From: Rhodopseudomonas palustris
Lineage (GTDB): Bacteria; Pseudomonadota; Alphaproteobacteria; Rhizobiales; Xanthobacteraceae
Length of the DNA: 43,307 bases
Assembly: GCF_003226555.1 (NCBI RefSeq)
Contig: NZ_QKQS01000026.1
Location: 55,927-99,233, forward strand
Direction: 5' to 3'
Below the pieces are notes generated by a model that saw only the letters and a program-made list of their open reading frames with translations, was not told where the DNA came from and did not search any database. Positions 1 through 9,157 of the stretch are shown here, piece by piece. The first letter of the stretch is position 1, and the number at the start of each line of letters is the position of its first letter. The position numbers and the translations under genes were made by a program.

Positions 1-1
1 A

Positions 2-27
2 CCCTCTCCCCGCAAGCGGGGCGAGGG
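2..27. repeat. REP-like hairpin after dxs
   Basis: Twelve-base arms (2-13 and 16-27) pair around a two-base loop with one mismatch. The core CTCCCCGC / GCGGGG is shared with the longer hairpin at 43189-43212, which suggests two copies of one dispersed REP-like family. It lies 7 bases past the dxs stop codon, so it could also end or stabilise the dxs transcript. The window starts inside or next to it, so the element may be longer. No T-run follows it on the minus strand. Confidence 0.55.
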
Positions 28-34
28 TCGACAC

Positions 35-1960
35 TCAGGCCAGCTTCGAGGTTCCGGTCGCGGCGTCCTTGCCGAGCGCTTCGAACACCTTCTTGACGAT
101 CGCCTTGGCGTCGAGGCCGGCGCGGGCGTACATCGCCGCCGGGGTGTCGTGGTCGAGGAACACGTCGGGCAGCACCATCGCCCGCATCTTGACCTCGCCG
201 TCGAGCAAGCCGTGCTCGGCCAGGGTCTGCATCACGTGGCTGCCGAAGCCGCCGATCGAGCCTTCCTCGATGGTGATCAGGATGTCGTGGTCGCGGGCGA
301 GCTTGGTCACCAGCTCGACGTCGAGCGGCTTCATGAAGCGGGCGTCGGCGACGGTGGTGGAGAGGCCCAGGGTGGCGAGCTCGTCGGCTGCCTTCTCGGC
401 CTCGGCGAGCCGAGTGCCGAACGACAGCAGCGCGATCTTGTTGCCCTGGCGGATGACGCGGCCCTTGCCGATTTCCAGCGGCACGCCGACGTCGGGCATT
501 TCAACGCCGCGGCCTTCGCCGCGTGGATAGCGCACCGCGCTCGGACGGTCGTTGAGCGCTACCTGGGTCGCGACCATGTGCACCAACTCGGACTCGTCCG
601 CGGCCGCCATGATCACGATGTTGGGCAGGCAGCCCAGATAGGCGTTATCGAACGAACCGGCGTGGGTCGCGCCGTCGGCACCGACGAGGCCAGCGCGGTC
701 GATCGCGAAGCGGACCGGCAGGTTCTGGATGCAAACGTCGTGGACCACCTGGTCGTAGGCGCGCTGCAGGAAGGTCGAATAGATCGCGCAGAACGGCTTG
801 TAGCCCTCGGTGGCGAGGCCGGCCGCGAAGGTCACCGCGTGCTGCTCGGCGATGCCGACATCGAAGGTGCGTTTCGGGAACGACTTCTCGAAAATGTCGA
901 TGCCGGTGCCGGACGGCATCGCGGCGGTGATGCCGACGATCTTGTCGTCCTTCTCGGCTTCCTTGACGAGGCTCTGGCCGAATACGTTCTGGTACGACGG
1001 CGCGTTCGACTTGGCCTTGGACTGCGCGCCGGTGGCGATGTCGAATTTGACCACCGCGTGATACTTGTCGGCAGCCGCTTCGGCCGGACCGTAGCCCTTG
1101 CCCTTCTGGGTGACGACGTGGATCAGGAACGGACCGGTGTCGGCGTCGCGGACGTTCTGCAGCACCGGCAGCAGGTGGTCGAGGTTGTGACCATCGATCG
1201 GGCCGACATAATAGAAGCCGAGCTCCTCGAACAGGGTGCCACCATTGACCATGAAGCCGCGGGAATATTCCTCGGCGCGTGCGGCGCGGTCGGCGATCAC
1301 CTTCGGCAGGTGCTTGCCGATCTGCTTGCCGGCCTCGCGCAGCGACCGGTAGGTCTTGCCCGAATACAGCCGCGACAGATACGACGACATCGCGCCGACC
1401 GGCGGGGCGATCGACATGTTGTTGTCGTTGAGGATCACGATCAGCCGCGAGTTCATCGCGCCGGCATTGTTCATCGCCTCGTAGGCCATGCCGGCCGAGA
1501 TCGAACCGTCGCCGATCACCGCGATGACGTTGTTCTTGACGCCGGCGAGCTCGCTGGCCACCGCCATGCCGAGACCGGCCGAGATCGAGGTCGACGAATG
1601 GCCGGCGCCGAACGGATCGTAGTCGCTCTCGGTGCGCTTGGCGAAGCCGGACAGGCCTCCGCCCATGCGCAGGGTGCGGATGCGGTCGCGGCGCCCGGTC
1701 AGGATCTTGTGCGGATAGGCCTGATGGCCGACGTCCCAGATCAGGCGGTCGCGCGGGGTGTCGAACACGTAATGGATCGCGGTCGTCAGCTCGACCACGC
1801 CGAGACCGGCGCCGAAATGCCCGCCGGTGACCGAGACCGCGTCGATCGTCTCCAGTCGCAATTCGTCGGCGACCTGACGAACCTGATCGATGCGCAATTT
1901 GCGCAGATCTTCCGGTGTGCGAATGGTGTCGAGAAGCGGTGTTTTACTAAATTCGGTCAC
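35..1960 (-). CDS. dxs: 1-deoxy-D-xylulose-5-phosphate synthase
   Basis: This thiamine-diphosphate enzyme condenses pyruvate and glyceraldehyde-3-phosphate to DXP, the first step of the MEP isoprenoid pathway. That pathway supplies carotenoids, quinones and, in phototrophs, bacteriochlorophyll side chains. The 641-residue protein is full length for the family. Visible motifs are [12 protein letters not shown] with His48, GHQAYPHK with His79, the diphosphate-binding GDGS near 150 with NDN near 178, and the [15 protein letters not shown] segment with the catalytic Glu. The start is a GTG at 1960 with only a weak ribosome site (GGA about 11 bases upstream); no better in-frame start is seen. It is the last gene of a minus-strand run after ldaA and xseB, although 402 bases separate it from xseB. 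Confidence 0.97.
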   Translation of the reverse strand: MTEFSKTPLLDTIRTPEDLRKLRIDQVRQVADELRLETIDAVSVTGGHFGAGLGVVELTTAIHYVFDTPRDRLIWDVGHQAYPHKILTGRRDRIRTLRMGGGLSGFAKRTESDYDPFGAGHSSTSISAGLGMAVASELAGVKNNVIAVIGDGSISAGMAYEAMNNAGAMNSRLIVILNDNNMSIAPPVGAMSSYLSRLYSGKTYRSLREAGKQIGKHLPKVIADRAARAEEYSRGFMVNGGTLFEELGFYYVGPIDGHNLDHLLPVLQNVRDADTGPFLIHVVTQKGKGYGPAEAAADKYHAVVKFDIATGAQSKAKSNAPSYQNVFGQSLVKEAEKDDKIVGITAAMPSGTGIDIFEKSFPKRTFDVGIAEQHAVTFAAGLATEGYKPFCAIYSTFLQRAYDQVVHDVCIQNLPVRFAIDRAGLVGADGATHAGSFDNAYLGCLPNIVIMAAADESELVHMVATQVALNDRPSAVRYPRGEGRGVEMPDVGVPLEIGKGRVIRQGNKIALLSFGTRLAEAEKAADELATLGLSTTVADARFMKPLDVELVTKLARDHDILITIEEGSIGGFGSHVMQTLAEHGLLDGEVKMRAMVLPDVFLDHDTPAAMYARAGLDAKAIVKKVFEALGKDAATGTSKLA

Positions 1961-2362
1961 GGCGATATTCCAGTCTATAACTATAGGGTGGTGAGTCCCT
2001 CGACGAATGGTCCGAGTGTCCGGTCTGCACGAGCCTCACCCGGCTCCGCACTCCTTGTTCAGGAGAGTTCGGCGATCGAAGCGTGTGCGCTTCCGACCGA
2101 CGACTGATCTGGGTCACTTATTGCGGCTGCACACGTCCACCAAACTTGACAGTACCATCCCGGCAAGTGTCAGGCTCGGCGCATAAGCTCATACCTTTAC
2201 ACAAACCTGCATTTAATGCCAACCACCGCACGCCCAAGCCTTGGTCAGGCGGCGCAGACTTTCGGCCAAGAAGGTTGATGGGCTGGATTTCCGAGCCTCG
2301 GTGTTGCAACGCAACCACGGTCGCGCTGCGGCAAGAGTGGATCCGGGTACCTCTTGCATGGT
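1961..2362. other. Intergenic region upstream of dxs
   Basis: These 402 bases lie between the dxs start and the xseB stop, and presumably hold the dxs promoter, read on the minus strand. I see no convincing -35/-10 pair, riboswitch or terminator. A 66-codon minus-strand open frame (2118-2318) resembles nothing I recognise and has no ribosome site, so I do not call it. The region is somewhat richer in A+T than the flanking genes near 2110-2220. Confidence 0.4.
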
Positions 2363-2614
2363 CTATTGCACGTCCAACGGTTCTGTTCCGGTCGGCGTGC
2401 CCTGGGCATCGGTGGTAATCTTGTCGACCCGGGCCTCGGCCTGGCGCAGCAGGTCCTCGCAGCGGCGCTTCAGCGCCTCGCCGCGTTCATAGATCGTGAC
2501 CGACTCTTCAAGCGGAACCTTGCCGTCCTCGAGCCGCTTGACGATGGTTTCGAGTTCCTCGAGCGCGCGCTCGAAACTGAGCTTTTTCACATCGGCGGTG
2601 GAGGCTTCGGCCAT
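2363..2614 (-). CDS. xseB: Exodeoxyribonuclease VII small subunit
   Basis: XseB is the small subunit of exonuclease VII. Several copies bind each XseA and allow processive degradation of single-stranded DNA to oligonucleotides. The 83-residue protein has the usual size and family pattern: SFERALEELETIVKRLEDGKVPLEESVTIYERGEALKRRCEDLL, a helical hairpin at about residues 13-62. The ATG at 2614 has AGGA eight bases upstream. The neighbours, an ldaA-type deacetylase upstream and dxs downstream, are all on the minus strand. The large subunit gene xseA is not in the window. Confidence 0.95.
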   Translation of the reverse strand: MAEASTADVKKLSFERALEELETIVKRLEDGKVPLEESVTIYERGEALKRRCEDLLRQAEARVDKITTDAQGTPTGTEPLDVQ

Positions 2615-2696
2615 TTCTCATTCCTGACGGCACCGCCGGGAGGGGCGGTGGGCGGGTTTTGGTTGTTGTTCTTGGTCGCCCGGCGGCGCGGCTGGT

Positions 2697-3626
2697 TCAA
2701 GCACCGATCAGGGCGCCCACATGAGCCGCAACAGATTCACTCAGACCCTCCAGGTCATATCCCCCCTCGAGCACCGAGACAATGCGACCACCGGCGGTCT
2801 GATCCGCCACGTCCATTAAACGTTGCGTGACCCAACCGAAATCCTCGGCGCGCAGGTTCAGGCTGGCCAGCGGATCGCGATAATGCGCGTCGAAACCGGC
2901 TGAAATCACGATCAGTTCCGGCGCGAACCGCTTGAGCTGGGGCAGGATCGCCTGCTCGAACGCGAACCGGAACTCGGCGCCGCCGTCTTCGGAGGCAAGC
3001 GGCGCGTTAACGATGTTGTCGTATTCGCCGCGCTCGCCGGCGGAGCCGGTGCCGGGGAACAACGGCATCTGGTGCGTGGAGCAGTACATCACCGTGCGGT
3101 CGCCCCAGAAGATGTCCTGGGTGCCGTTGCCGTGATGCACGTCGAAATCCACCACCGCGGCGCGCTCGATGCCGTATTGCCGCTGGGCGTAGCGCGCCGC
3201 GATCGCGGCGTTGCCGAAGAAGCAGAACCCCATCGGCTTGGTGATCTCGGCGTGGTGGCCGGGCGGCCGGGTGGCGACGAAGGCGTTGGTGGCGGTGCCC
3301 TTCATCACGGCGTCCACCGCGGCGACCGAACCACCGACGCCGCGCAGCGCGGCTTCGAACGTACCAGGCGACATCGAGGTGTCGCCGTCGACATAGACGA
3401 TGCCGGTGGACGGGGACATGTGGCGCAGTTCGACGATGTGGTGATCGGTGTGGCACAGCGCGATGTGCTCGAGCGAGCCGATCGGTGACTCCGCGCGCGC
3501 CAGCGCCGCAAAGCGTTCTTCGCCCAGCGCCTTGTTGATGGCGACGAGGCGCGCTGCGCGCTCAGGATGTCCTTCCGGCGTGTGATGATCGAGGCACGCG
3601 GAATGGGTCAGAAAAAGCGTGGTCAT
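2697..3626 (-). CDS. ldaA: Class II HDAC-family lysine deacetylase (LdaA-like)
   Basis: A zinc-dependent, NAD-independent deacetylase of the histone deacetylase / acetylpolyamine amidohydrolase fold, 309 residues. The active site is complete: tandem histidines His124-His125 in RPPGHHA, zinc ligands Asp162 and His164 in DFDVHHGNG and Asp246 in SAGFDAH, and the transition-state tyrosine Tyr290 in LEGGY. In R. palustris, the LdaA enzyme of this family reactivates acetylated acyl-CoA synthetases of benzoate catabolism. I recall it mapping beside xseB and dxs, and that recollection plus the active site is the basis for the symbol. The ATG at 3626 has a poor ribosome site. A short palindrome, ATTCA-AA-TGAAT, lies upstream at 3665-3676. 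Confidence 0.8.
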   Translation of the reverse strand: MTTLFLTHSACLDHHTPEGHPERAARLVAINKALGEERFAALARAESPIGSLEHIALCHTDHHIVELRHMSPSTGIVYVDGDTSMSPGTFEAALRGVGGSVAAVDAVMKGTATNAFVATRPPGHHAEITKPMGFCFFGNAAIAARYAQRQYGIERAAVVDFDVHHGNGTQDIFWGDRTVMYCSTHQMPLFPGTGSAGERGEYDNIVNAPLASEDGGAEFRFAFEQAILPQLKRFAPELIVISAGFDAHYRDPLASLNLRAEDFGWVTQRLMDVADQTAGGRIVSVLEGGYDLEGLSESVAAHVGALIGA

Positions 3627-3737
3627 TCGGAAAGAGCCCGCCCCGGTCCGTGAGTGTATGAAATATTCAAATGAATGTAGTTATTCGCCGCGGCGAGCGA
3701 AAGGGCCGCTTAAGGCTTAGCCAGTCACGGCGCGTGC

Positions 3738-5420
3738 TCAGTTCAGCCGCACGATCCGGTCCGAGGCTGGCGGCGCCACCGGGCTGTGCGCCTTGAAATA
3801 GGCAAACAGCGCATCGACGTCGTAGATTCCAGTTTGCGGTGCAGCACCGCTCTTGAACACGGCAAAGCCGTCGCCGCCGGCCGCGAGATACGCATTGACC
3901 GTGACGCGATACGTCCGTGCAGGATCGATCGGCATCCCGTTCAGCGTCATCCTATCGGGCGGAATTCGTGAGCCCTCCGCGCCTGTGGCGTCCCAGGCGA
4001 AACTGAAGCCTTTCGACACCTGCAGGATTCGCGGCCGCGCCGGCTCCGCCCATTGCTGTTCGAGCGCAGCTTTGAGCTGGGCGCCGGTCAGCGTCATCGT
4101 CACCAGCTGATTGCGAAACGGCTGCGCGGCGAAGACCTGGCCGAACGTCACCGCGCCGCCTTCACCGCCCTGAATATCGGAGCGGACGCCGCCGGGATTG
4201 GTCAACGCGATCTCCGCGCCGCCTTTGTCTTGATCCGATGTGGCATTGAGCTGGGCGTCGGCGACGACGTCGCCGAGGACGCTCTCGCCGGCCGCATTCG
4301 GCACCCGCGACAGCGCCGCCGTCACTGCGCCCGCGGGGCGCGCCGCGATCGGGCCGGCCAGCCTGTCGTAGGCGGTGATCAATCGGGTCTGCGCCGGATC
4401 CTTGGCGAGTGTTTCGGTCCGAACGATGGTGTTGTTCGCGCTGGCGCTGATCACGTCACCGGTGGTCGGATCGAGCTTGAGGTCGATCGCGGTGACGATC
4501 GTGCCGTATTTGTCCCCGCTGGTGACGAGCCGGCCGTCGATCCGGCAGGTGTAGGCGCGGTGAGTGTGGCCGCTGATCACCACGTCGACGGCGGGGTCGA
4601 ATTTGTTGACGATCTCGACGATCGGCCCCGAGATGCCGGGGCATTCGTTGTAGTCGCCGGTCGGGAAGCCACCTTCGTGGATCAGCACGACGATCGCCTC
4701 GACGCCCTTGACCTTCAGCTCCGGGATCAGAGCGTTGACGGTCTCGGCCTCGTCCCTGAACGACAGGCCGGCCACGCCCGGCGGCGACACCATGTTGGGC
4801 GTCGTCTTCAGCGTCAGGCCGATGAACGCCACCGGTACGCCGCCGAATTTGCGGATCGCATAAGGCGGAAAGATCGTCTTGCCCGTCGCAGTTTCGACCG
4901 TCGAGGCGGCGAGGTAGTTGAACCTTGCGCCCTTGAACGGATGCGGGCCCTGGCAGCCGTCGACCGGATGGCAGCCGCCGTTCTGCATCCGCAACAGTTC
5001 GGTCTTGCCCTCGTCGAATTCGTGATTGCCGACCGACGACAACGCCAGCCCCATCAGCGACAGCGACTCGATGGTCGGCTCGTCGTGAAACATCGCCGAT
5101 AGAAACGGGCTGGCGCCGATCAGATCGCCGGCGGCGACGAAGATCGCGTTGGGGTGATCCTTGCGCAGCGCCTTCACCAGCGTCGCCATATGCTCGGCGC
5201 CGCCGGCAGGGACGTGAATCTTCTTGGTCCGATCCGCCGGATCATCGATGGCGATGCCACCGGGCGGCGGCTTCAGATTGCCATGGAAGTCGTTGATCGC
5301 GAGGATGCGGAGGTCGACCGGTGGCGGCAGCAATTCGGCGGCGCGCACCGCCGACATCGAAGCTGCATTGAGCGCGAAAGCGGTGGCGAGCAAGGCCAGG
5401 CGGGGACGGAGCTTGGTCAT
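3738..5420 (-). CDS. Secreted 5'-nucleotidase / UDP-sugar hydrolase family enzyme
   Basis: A periplasmic metallophosphoesterase that probably dephosphorylates nucleotides or related sugar-phosphate esters. I chose the ATG at 5420 because it begins a good Sec signal peptide, cleaved after VRA near residue 27, and gives 560 residues; the open frame extends 31 codons further upstream. The N-terminal calcineurin-like domain has all metal motifs: NDFHGN (Asp44, His46), AAGDL (Asp99), GNHEFDEG (Asn132, His133) and SGHTHRAY. The C-terminal 5_nucleotid_C domain has NPGGVRSD and the substrate-stacking region AAGGDGF near the end. It is a single gene, divergent from the cytochrome c'-like gene. Exact substrate specificity cannot be told from sequence. 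Confidence 0.9.
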   Translation of the reverse strand: MTKLRPRLALLATAFALNAASMSAVRAAELLPPPVDLRILAINDFHGNLKPPPGGIAIDDPADRTKKIHVPAGGAEHMATLVKALRKDHPNAIFVAAGDLIGASPFLSAMFHDEPTIESLSLMGLALSSVGNHEFDEGKTELLRMQNGGCHPVDGCQGPHPFKGARFNYLAASTVETATGKTIFPPYAIRKFGGVPVAFIGLTLKTTPNMVSPPGVAGLSFRDEAETVNALIPELKVKGVEAIVVLIHEGGFPTGDYNECPGISGPIVEIVNKFDPAVDVVISGHTHRAYTCRIDGRLVTSGDKYGTIVTAIDLKLDPTTGDVISASANNTIVRTETLAKDPAQTRLITAYDRLAGPIAARPAGAVTAALSRVPNAAGESVLGDVVADAQLNATSDQDKGGAEIALTNPGGVRSDIQGGEGGAVTFGQVFAAQPFRNQLVTMTLTGAQLKAALEQQWAEPARPRILQVSKGFSFAWDATGAEGSRIPPDRMTLNGMPIDPARTYRVTVNAYLAAGGDGFAVFKSGAAPQTGIYDVDALFAYFKAHSPVAPPASDRIVRLN

Positions 5421-5642
5421 CGGCGATCCGATCGAGGCTTTTTCAAGCTCCGCATCGCCCGCCGTGGGCCCGAATGCAAGTGCGGCGTGGCGTCGGTTTG
5501 CCGCATGGCGCATGCGGTGCTTCGCCGAATACCAACCCTGTCGCCGTGCCGATTGAATTGGACGTTGGTGGCGCGCTACTGATGTTGATCAATCGGCGGG
5601 CGTCGTCGAGTCGCGGCGCTCGTACAACACCGGGGATGACGC

Positions 5643-6119
5643 ATGAAGAGGTTCTCGCTCGCCAAGCCCGCCGCGGCGATCGTCGCGGCGATGGCGCTGA
5701 TCGGCACGATTTCGTTCGCCGTCGCGCAGCAGCCGCGGGGAGGCGAGCGTCCTCAGGCGCGTCTCGCCGATTTGATGCAGGGGGCGCAGGTCGGGCACAT
5801 CAAGCTGTGGTTCGCCGGCAAGGCCGGCAATTGGGGGCTGGCGACCTACCAGACCAAGCAACTCAAGACCAGGCTGGAAGACGCCGCGGCGTTGTATCAG
5901 AGCCTGCCGGTCAACGACGTCACCACCATGGCCAAGCCGCTCGATGCGATCTCGGCGGCGATCGCCGCAAAGGACGGCCGCCAGTTCGCCCGCGCCTATG
6001 ATGAGCTTACCGCCGGGTGCAATTCCTGCCACCAGTCGGTGAAGCTCGGCTTCGTCGCGATCCGCAGGCCGAATGCGAATCCGTTCAGCGATCAGGAGTT
6101 CGGGGCAGGGAAGAAGTAA
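5643..6119 (+). CDS. Small periplasmic cytochrome c'-like haem protein
   Basis: A 158-residue exported protein with a signal peptide (cleavage after VAQ or AVA near residue 28) and a single c-type haem motif, Cys126-Asn-Ser-Cys129-His130, close to the C-terminus. A helix-rich body followed by a C-terminal CxxCH is the architecture of cytochrome c' and c556 four-helix-bundle proteins, which bind small gases or carry electrons in the periplasm. It is somewhat divergent and could equally be an uncharacterised haem protein. The ATG at 5643 follows a weak GGGATGACGC ribosome site. It stands alone, divergent from the nucleotidase and convergent with the crotonase. A TTGATCAA palindrome lies at 5585-5592. 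Confidence 0.75.
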   Translation: MKRFSLAKPAAAIVAAMALIGTISFAVAQQPRGGERPQARLADLMQGAQVGHIKLWFAGKAGNWGLATYQTKQLKTRLEDAAALYQSLPVNDVTTMAKPLDAISAAIAAKDGRQFARAYDELTAGCNSCHQSVKLGFVAIRRPNANPFSDQEFGAGKK

Positions 6120-6130
6120 TCGCAGACGTT

Positions 6131-6162
6131 CGATCGAGCGCGGGTTCGACCTCGCTCGATCG
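6131..6162. terminator. Bidirectional terminator hairpin
   Basis: A perfect ten-base inverted repeat (CGATCGAGCG at 6131-6140, CGCTCGATCG at 6153-6162) with a 12-base loop fills the 45-base gap between two converging genes. Its position fits a shared terminator. No long T-run is present on either strand, so the efficiency is uncertain. Confidence 0.55.
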
Positions 6163-6164
6163 GC

Positions 6165-6926
6165 TCAGCCCTTCTTCCGCTGAAAGAACTTGGTGAACGC
6201 GGTGATCGCTTCCTGCGATTTCATCCGCTCGCCGAACAGTTTGCTCTCCTGATCGATCCGGGCGATCAGCTCGTCCGGGGAAGGCTTGATCAGCTTGCGC
6301 GAGATCGCGACCGCTTCGGCCGGCAGCGCGCAGATGTCGCGGGCGGCTTTCATCGCGTCGGCCTCGGTCTGGCCGGGCGGCACCACGGCATTGACGAAGC
6401 CGGCCTCGCGCGCCTGTTCGGCGCTGAGCTTCTGTCCCATCACCAGCATGGCGAAGGCGCGCTGGTGGCCCATGGTGCGCGGCGCCAACAGGCTGGAGGC
6501 GCCTTCCGGCACTAGGCCAAGCTGGATGAACGGCGTCGAGAACGTCGCGGCGGTGGAGGCCAGCACGACATCGCAATGAAACAGCATCGTGGTGCCGATG
6601 CCGATCGCCAGCCCGTCCACCGCGGCGATCAGCGGCTTCTGATTGTGCGCCAGCGCGTAGAGAAAATCCGTCGCCGCCGTCACCCTTGGCGCGCCGCTCT
6701 GGTCGGTGCCGGCTTTCAGGAAGTCGTCGAGGTCATTGCCGGCGGTGAAAACCCCGGAGCCGCCGGTGATCACCAGACAGCGGACGTTCGGATCGTCCTG
6801 CGCCGAACGGATCGCCTCGCTCATGCGGCGATACATGTCCTGCGTCAGGGCGTTCTTCTTTTCCGGACGCCGCATGGTGACGACGCGGACACCTTCTTCA
6901 TCGGCGACGATCAGATGGTCCGACAT
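6165..6926 (-). CDS. Enoyl-CoA hydratase/isomerase family protein
   Basis: A crotonase-fold enzyme of 253 residues acting on an acyl-CoA double bond, in beta-oxidation or a related pathway. The ATG at 6926 (MSDHLIVADEEG) is chosen because GGAGG sits six bases upstream; a TTG four codons earlier overlaps that ribosome site. Family motifs are the CoA-binding RRPEKKNAL, the oxyanion-hole segment FTAGNDLDDF, DGLAIGIGTTMLFHCDVVLA, and the second catalytic region LGLVPEGASSLL. The LVPEGA pattern is common in the PaaG/enoyl-CoA isomerase branch, so hydratase versus isomerase is open. It lies 66 bases downstream of the acyl-CoA dehydrogenase on the same strand and probably belongs to one operon with it. 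Confidence 0.9.
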   Translation of the reverse strand: MSDHLIVADEEGVRVVTMRRPEKKNALTQDMYRRMSEAIRSAQDDPNVRCLVITGGSGVFTAGNDLDDFLKAGTDQSGAPRVTAATDFLYALAHNQKPLIAAVDGLAIGIGTTMLFHCDVVLASTAATFSTPFIQLGLVPEGASSLLAPRTMGHQRAFAMLVMGQKLSAEQAREAGFVNAVVPPGQTEADAMKAARDICALPAEAVAISRKLIKPSPDELIARIDQESKLFGERMKSQEAITAFTKFFQRKKG

Positions 6927-6992
6927 GGTTTCCTCCAAGGACCGCCCGCTCGCAGTGGCGGGCTTTAGTGAGGTTGCGCGCTTCGCTCCGGC

Positions 6993-8774
6993 TCAGGCGG
7001 TCAGCACGGCTTCGGCGCCGGCCACCGCATCGGCGCTATCGACCACGTTGCGCTCCAGCGCCGGCGCCTGCACCGCGACGGTCTCGGCGAAGAACCGCGC
7101 CAGCGCGACGTAGCGCGACGGATCGCTGATACCGTCGAGGTCGCGTGCCGCGAGCGCCTCGGCTGCCAGCGCGCAGCCGCCGAGCGTGGCGCCGAACAGG
7201 CGCAAATAGGGCGTGGCGCCGGCCAGTGCGTCGTTGGTGGCGCTGCCGAGCTTGTCGAGCAGATGGCGGCTGGTGCGATCGAGCGATTCCAATGCCTCGC
7301 GCAGCCGCAGGCCGGTGAGGCCGAAGCCCGGATCGTTCGAAGCCTCGACGTCCTTGATGATCAGCTTCAATTCGTCGAGCAGCGCGAATACCGAGGCGCC
7401 GCCATTGACCCCGAGCTTGCGGGTGACGAGGTCGATCGCCTGGATGCCGTTGGTGCCTTCGTAGATCGGCGCGATCCGCGCGTCGCGATAATGCTGCGCG
7501 GCGCCGGTCTCCTCGATGAAGCCCATGCCGCCATGGATCTGGACTCCCAGCGAGGCGACCTCGATGCCGACGTCGGTGGAGAACGCTTTCGCGATCGGGG
7601 TCAGCAGCGCGCCGCGGGCGGCGGCGGATGCTTTGACCTTGGGATCGTTGCTGCGGGCGGCGATGTCGAGCGCAACGGCGGTCGAATAGCAGATCGTGCG
7701 CGCAGCGGCGGTCAGCGTCCGCATCGTCAGCAGCGTGCGCCTGACGTCGGGGTGCTTGATGATCGGGTCGGCGCCCGTGCCGGTGCTGCCGATCGCGCGG
7801 CCCTGCTTGCGCTCCTGCGCATAGGCCAGGGCCTGCTGATAGGCCCGATCGGCGATGCCGACGCCTTCGAGGCCGACGGCGAGACGCGCCTGGTTCATCA
7901 TCGTGAACATGCACTGCATGCCACGGTTTTCTTCGCCGATCAGATAACCGACCGCGCCGCCATCATCGCCCATCGTCATGGTGCAGGTCGGCGAGGCGTG
8001 GATGCCGAGCTTGTGCTCGACGCCGCTCGGAAAGATGTCGTTGCGGGCGCCGAGCGAGCCGTCAGCGTTGACCAAGAACTTCGGAACCAGGAACAGCGAG
8101 ATGCCCTTGGTGCCGGCCGGCGCGTCCGGCAGCCGTGCGAGCACGAAATGCACGATGTTGTCGGTCATGTCGTGGTCGCCGTAGGTGATGAAGATCTTGC
8201 TGCCGAAGATCTTGTAGGTGCCGCCTTCGGCGCGCTCGGCGCGGGTGCGCAGCGCGCCCACGTCGGAGCCGGCCTGCGGCTCGGTGAGCTGCATCGTGCC
8301 GGTCCACTCGCCGGATATAAGCTTGCCGAGATAGATCTTCTTCAGCTCGTCGCTGCCGTGGGCATGCAGCGCTTCGATCGCCGATAGCGTCAGCAATGGG
8401 CACAGCCCGAACGCCATGTTCGACGACGCCCAGATCTCGGTGCAGGCGGCATTGACCGCCATCGGCAGCCCCTGGCCTCCGAAGTCCTCCGGCCCCGACA
8501 CCGCGTTCCAGCCGGCGGCGATCCAGCGCTGATAGGCGTCGGGCCAGCCCGGTGCGGTGGTGACCTTGCCGTGCTCGAGCTTGATGCCGTGCTTGTCGCC
8601 GACCCGGTTCAGCGGCGCCAGGATGTCGCTGGCGAATTTACCGGCTTCGTCCAGGACCTGCGCGGTGATCTCGCTGTCGTAATCGCCGAAATGGCCGGCG
8701 GCGACCGCCGCCTGCAGTCCCGCGCCGTGGTTCAGCGAAAGAAGGATGTCGTCGATCGGTGCGCGATAGGTCAT
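6993..8774 (-). CDS. Long acyl-CoA dehydrogenase with C-terminal extension
   Basis: A FAD-dependent alpha,beta-dehydrogenation enzyme of 593 residues, about 200 longer than the classic four-helix type. It belongs to the branch with an added C-terminal acyl-CoA dehydrogenase domain found in many alphaproteobacteria. The sequence shows the FAD segment LTEPQAGSDVG, the GSKIFITYGDHD region, and the catalytic base Glu439 within IYEGTNGIQAIDL. The ATG at 8774 starts MTYRAPIDDILLSL, the usual family N-terminus; the open frame runs a further 14 codons upstream. The crotonase gene downstream supplies the next beta-oxidation-type step. Chain-length specificity cannot be inferred. Confidence 0.92.
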   Translation of the reverse strand: MTYRAPIDDILLSLNHGAGLQAAVAAGHFGDYDSEITAQVLDEAGKFASDILAPLNRVGDKHGIKLEHGKVTTAPGWPDAYQRWIAAGWNAVSGPEDFGGQGLPMAVNAACTEIWASSNMAFGLCPLLTLSAIEALHAHGSDELKKIYLGKLISGEWTGTMQLTEPQAGSDVGALRTRAERAEGGTYKIFGSKIFITYGDHDMTDNIVHFVLARLPDAPAGTKGISLFLVPKFLVNADGSLGARNDIFPSGVEHKLGIHASPTCTMTMGDDGGAVGYLIGEENRGMQCMFTMMNQARLAVGLEGVGIADRAYQQALAYAQERKQGRAIGSTGTGADPIIKHPDVRRTLLTMRTLTAAARTICYSTAVALDIAARSNDPKVKASAAARGALLTPIAKAFSTDVGIEVASLGVQIHGGMGFIEETGAAQHYRDARIAPIYEGTNGIQAIDLVTRKLGVNGGASVFALLDELKLIIKDVEASNDPGFGLTGLRLREALESLDRTSRHLLDKLGSATNDALAGATPYLRLFGATLGGCALAAEALAARDLDGISDPSRYVALARFFAETVAVQAPALERNVVDSADAVAGAEAVLTA

Positions 8775-9017
8775 GACAGTGTCCCGGCTGACGGAAGGAT
8801 GCCGGCCTTTTTCCACGAAAAGCCGTTCGTCTCAACCGTCCGCCGCGTCGCGCCTGCGCGGTGGGCCGATCGGCACCGCGATGCTGCGGCATTTGATGCG
8901 GGGGCGGCTGGCCGATCGAGGCTCAGGGCGGTTGAAATGCGGCTTCTGTCTCGATAGACCGGCGGAGCCGAGGCGAATCCGCCGACCGGCTGCAATGAGC
9001 CGGCCGGTTCAGGCCGT

Positions 9018-9092
9018 TGGGGCGTAGCCAAGCGGTAAGGCAGGGGATTTTGATTCCCCCATGCGGAGGTTCGATCCCTCCCGCCCCAGCCA
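9018..9092 (+). tRNA. tRNA-Gln (anticodon UUG)
   Basis: A complete 75-base cloverleaf. The acceptor stem is TGGGGCG / CGCCCCA, the D-arm begins GCCAAGCGG, the anticodon stem GGGGA / TCCCC encloses the loop TTTTGAT (anticodon TTG), the T-arm is GGAGG-TTCGATC-CCTCC, and discriminator G plus CCA are encoded at 9089-9092. It stands alone between two minus-strand operons. I found no direct repeat of its 3' end nearby that would mark an integrated element. Confidence 0.97.
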
Positions 9093-9157
9093 GGCTCGGC
9101 CCATGAGTCCCAAGTCTTTGACCGGGGATGGTTTTCCTGGCCTTGAGGCCGGGTGCA

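Noticed and set aside
149-2107. Long open frame antisense to dxs, and similar long antisense frames opposite the carboxylase, binding proteins and Rieske genes
   Set aside because: High GC content keeps the opposite frames free of stops; the translations are Arg/Ala/Asp/His-rich, match no family I know and lack ribosome sites, while the sense genes are well-known families.
2118-2318. 66-codon minus-strand frame upstream of dxs
   Set aside because: No ribosome site, no recognisable motif and composition unlike the neighbours' coding sequence.
9018-9157. tRNA-Gln as an attachment site for a genomic island carrying the guanidine operon
   Set aside because: I found no integrase and no repeated copy of the tRNA 3' end in the window.
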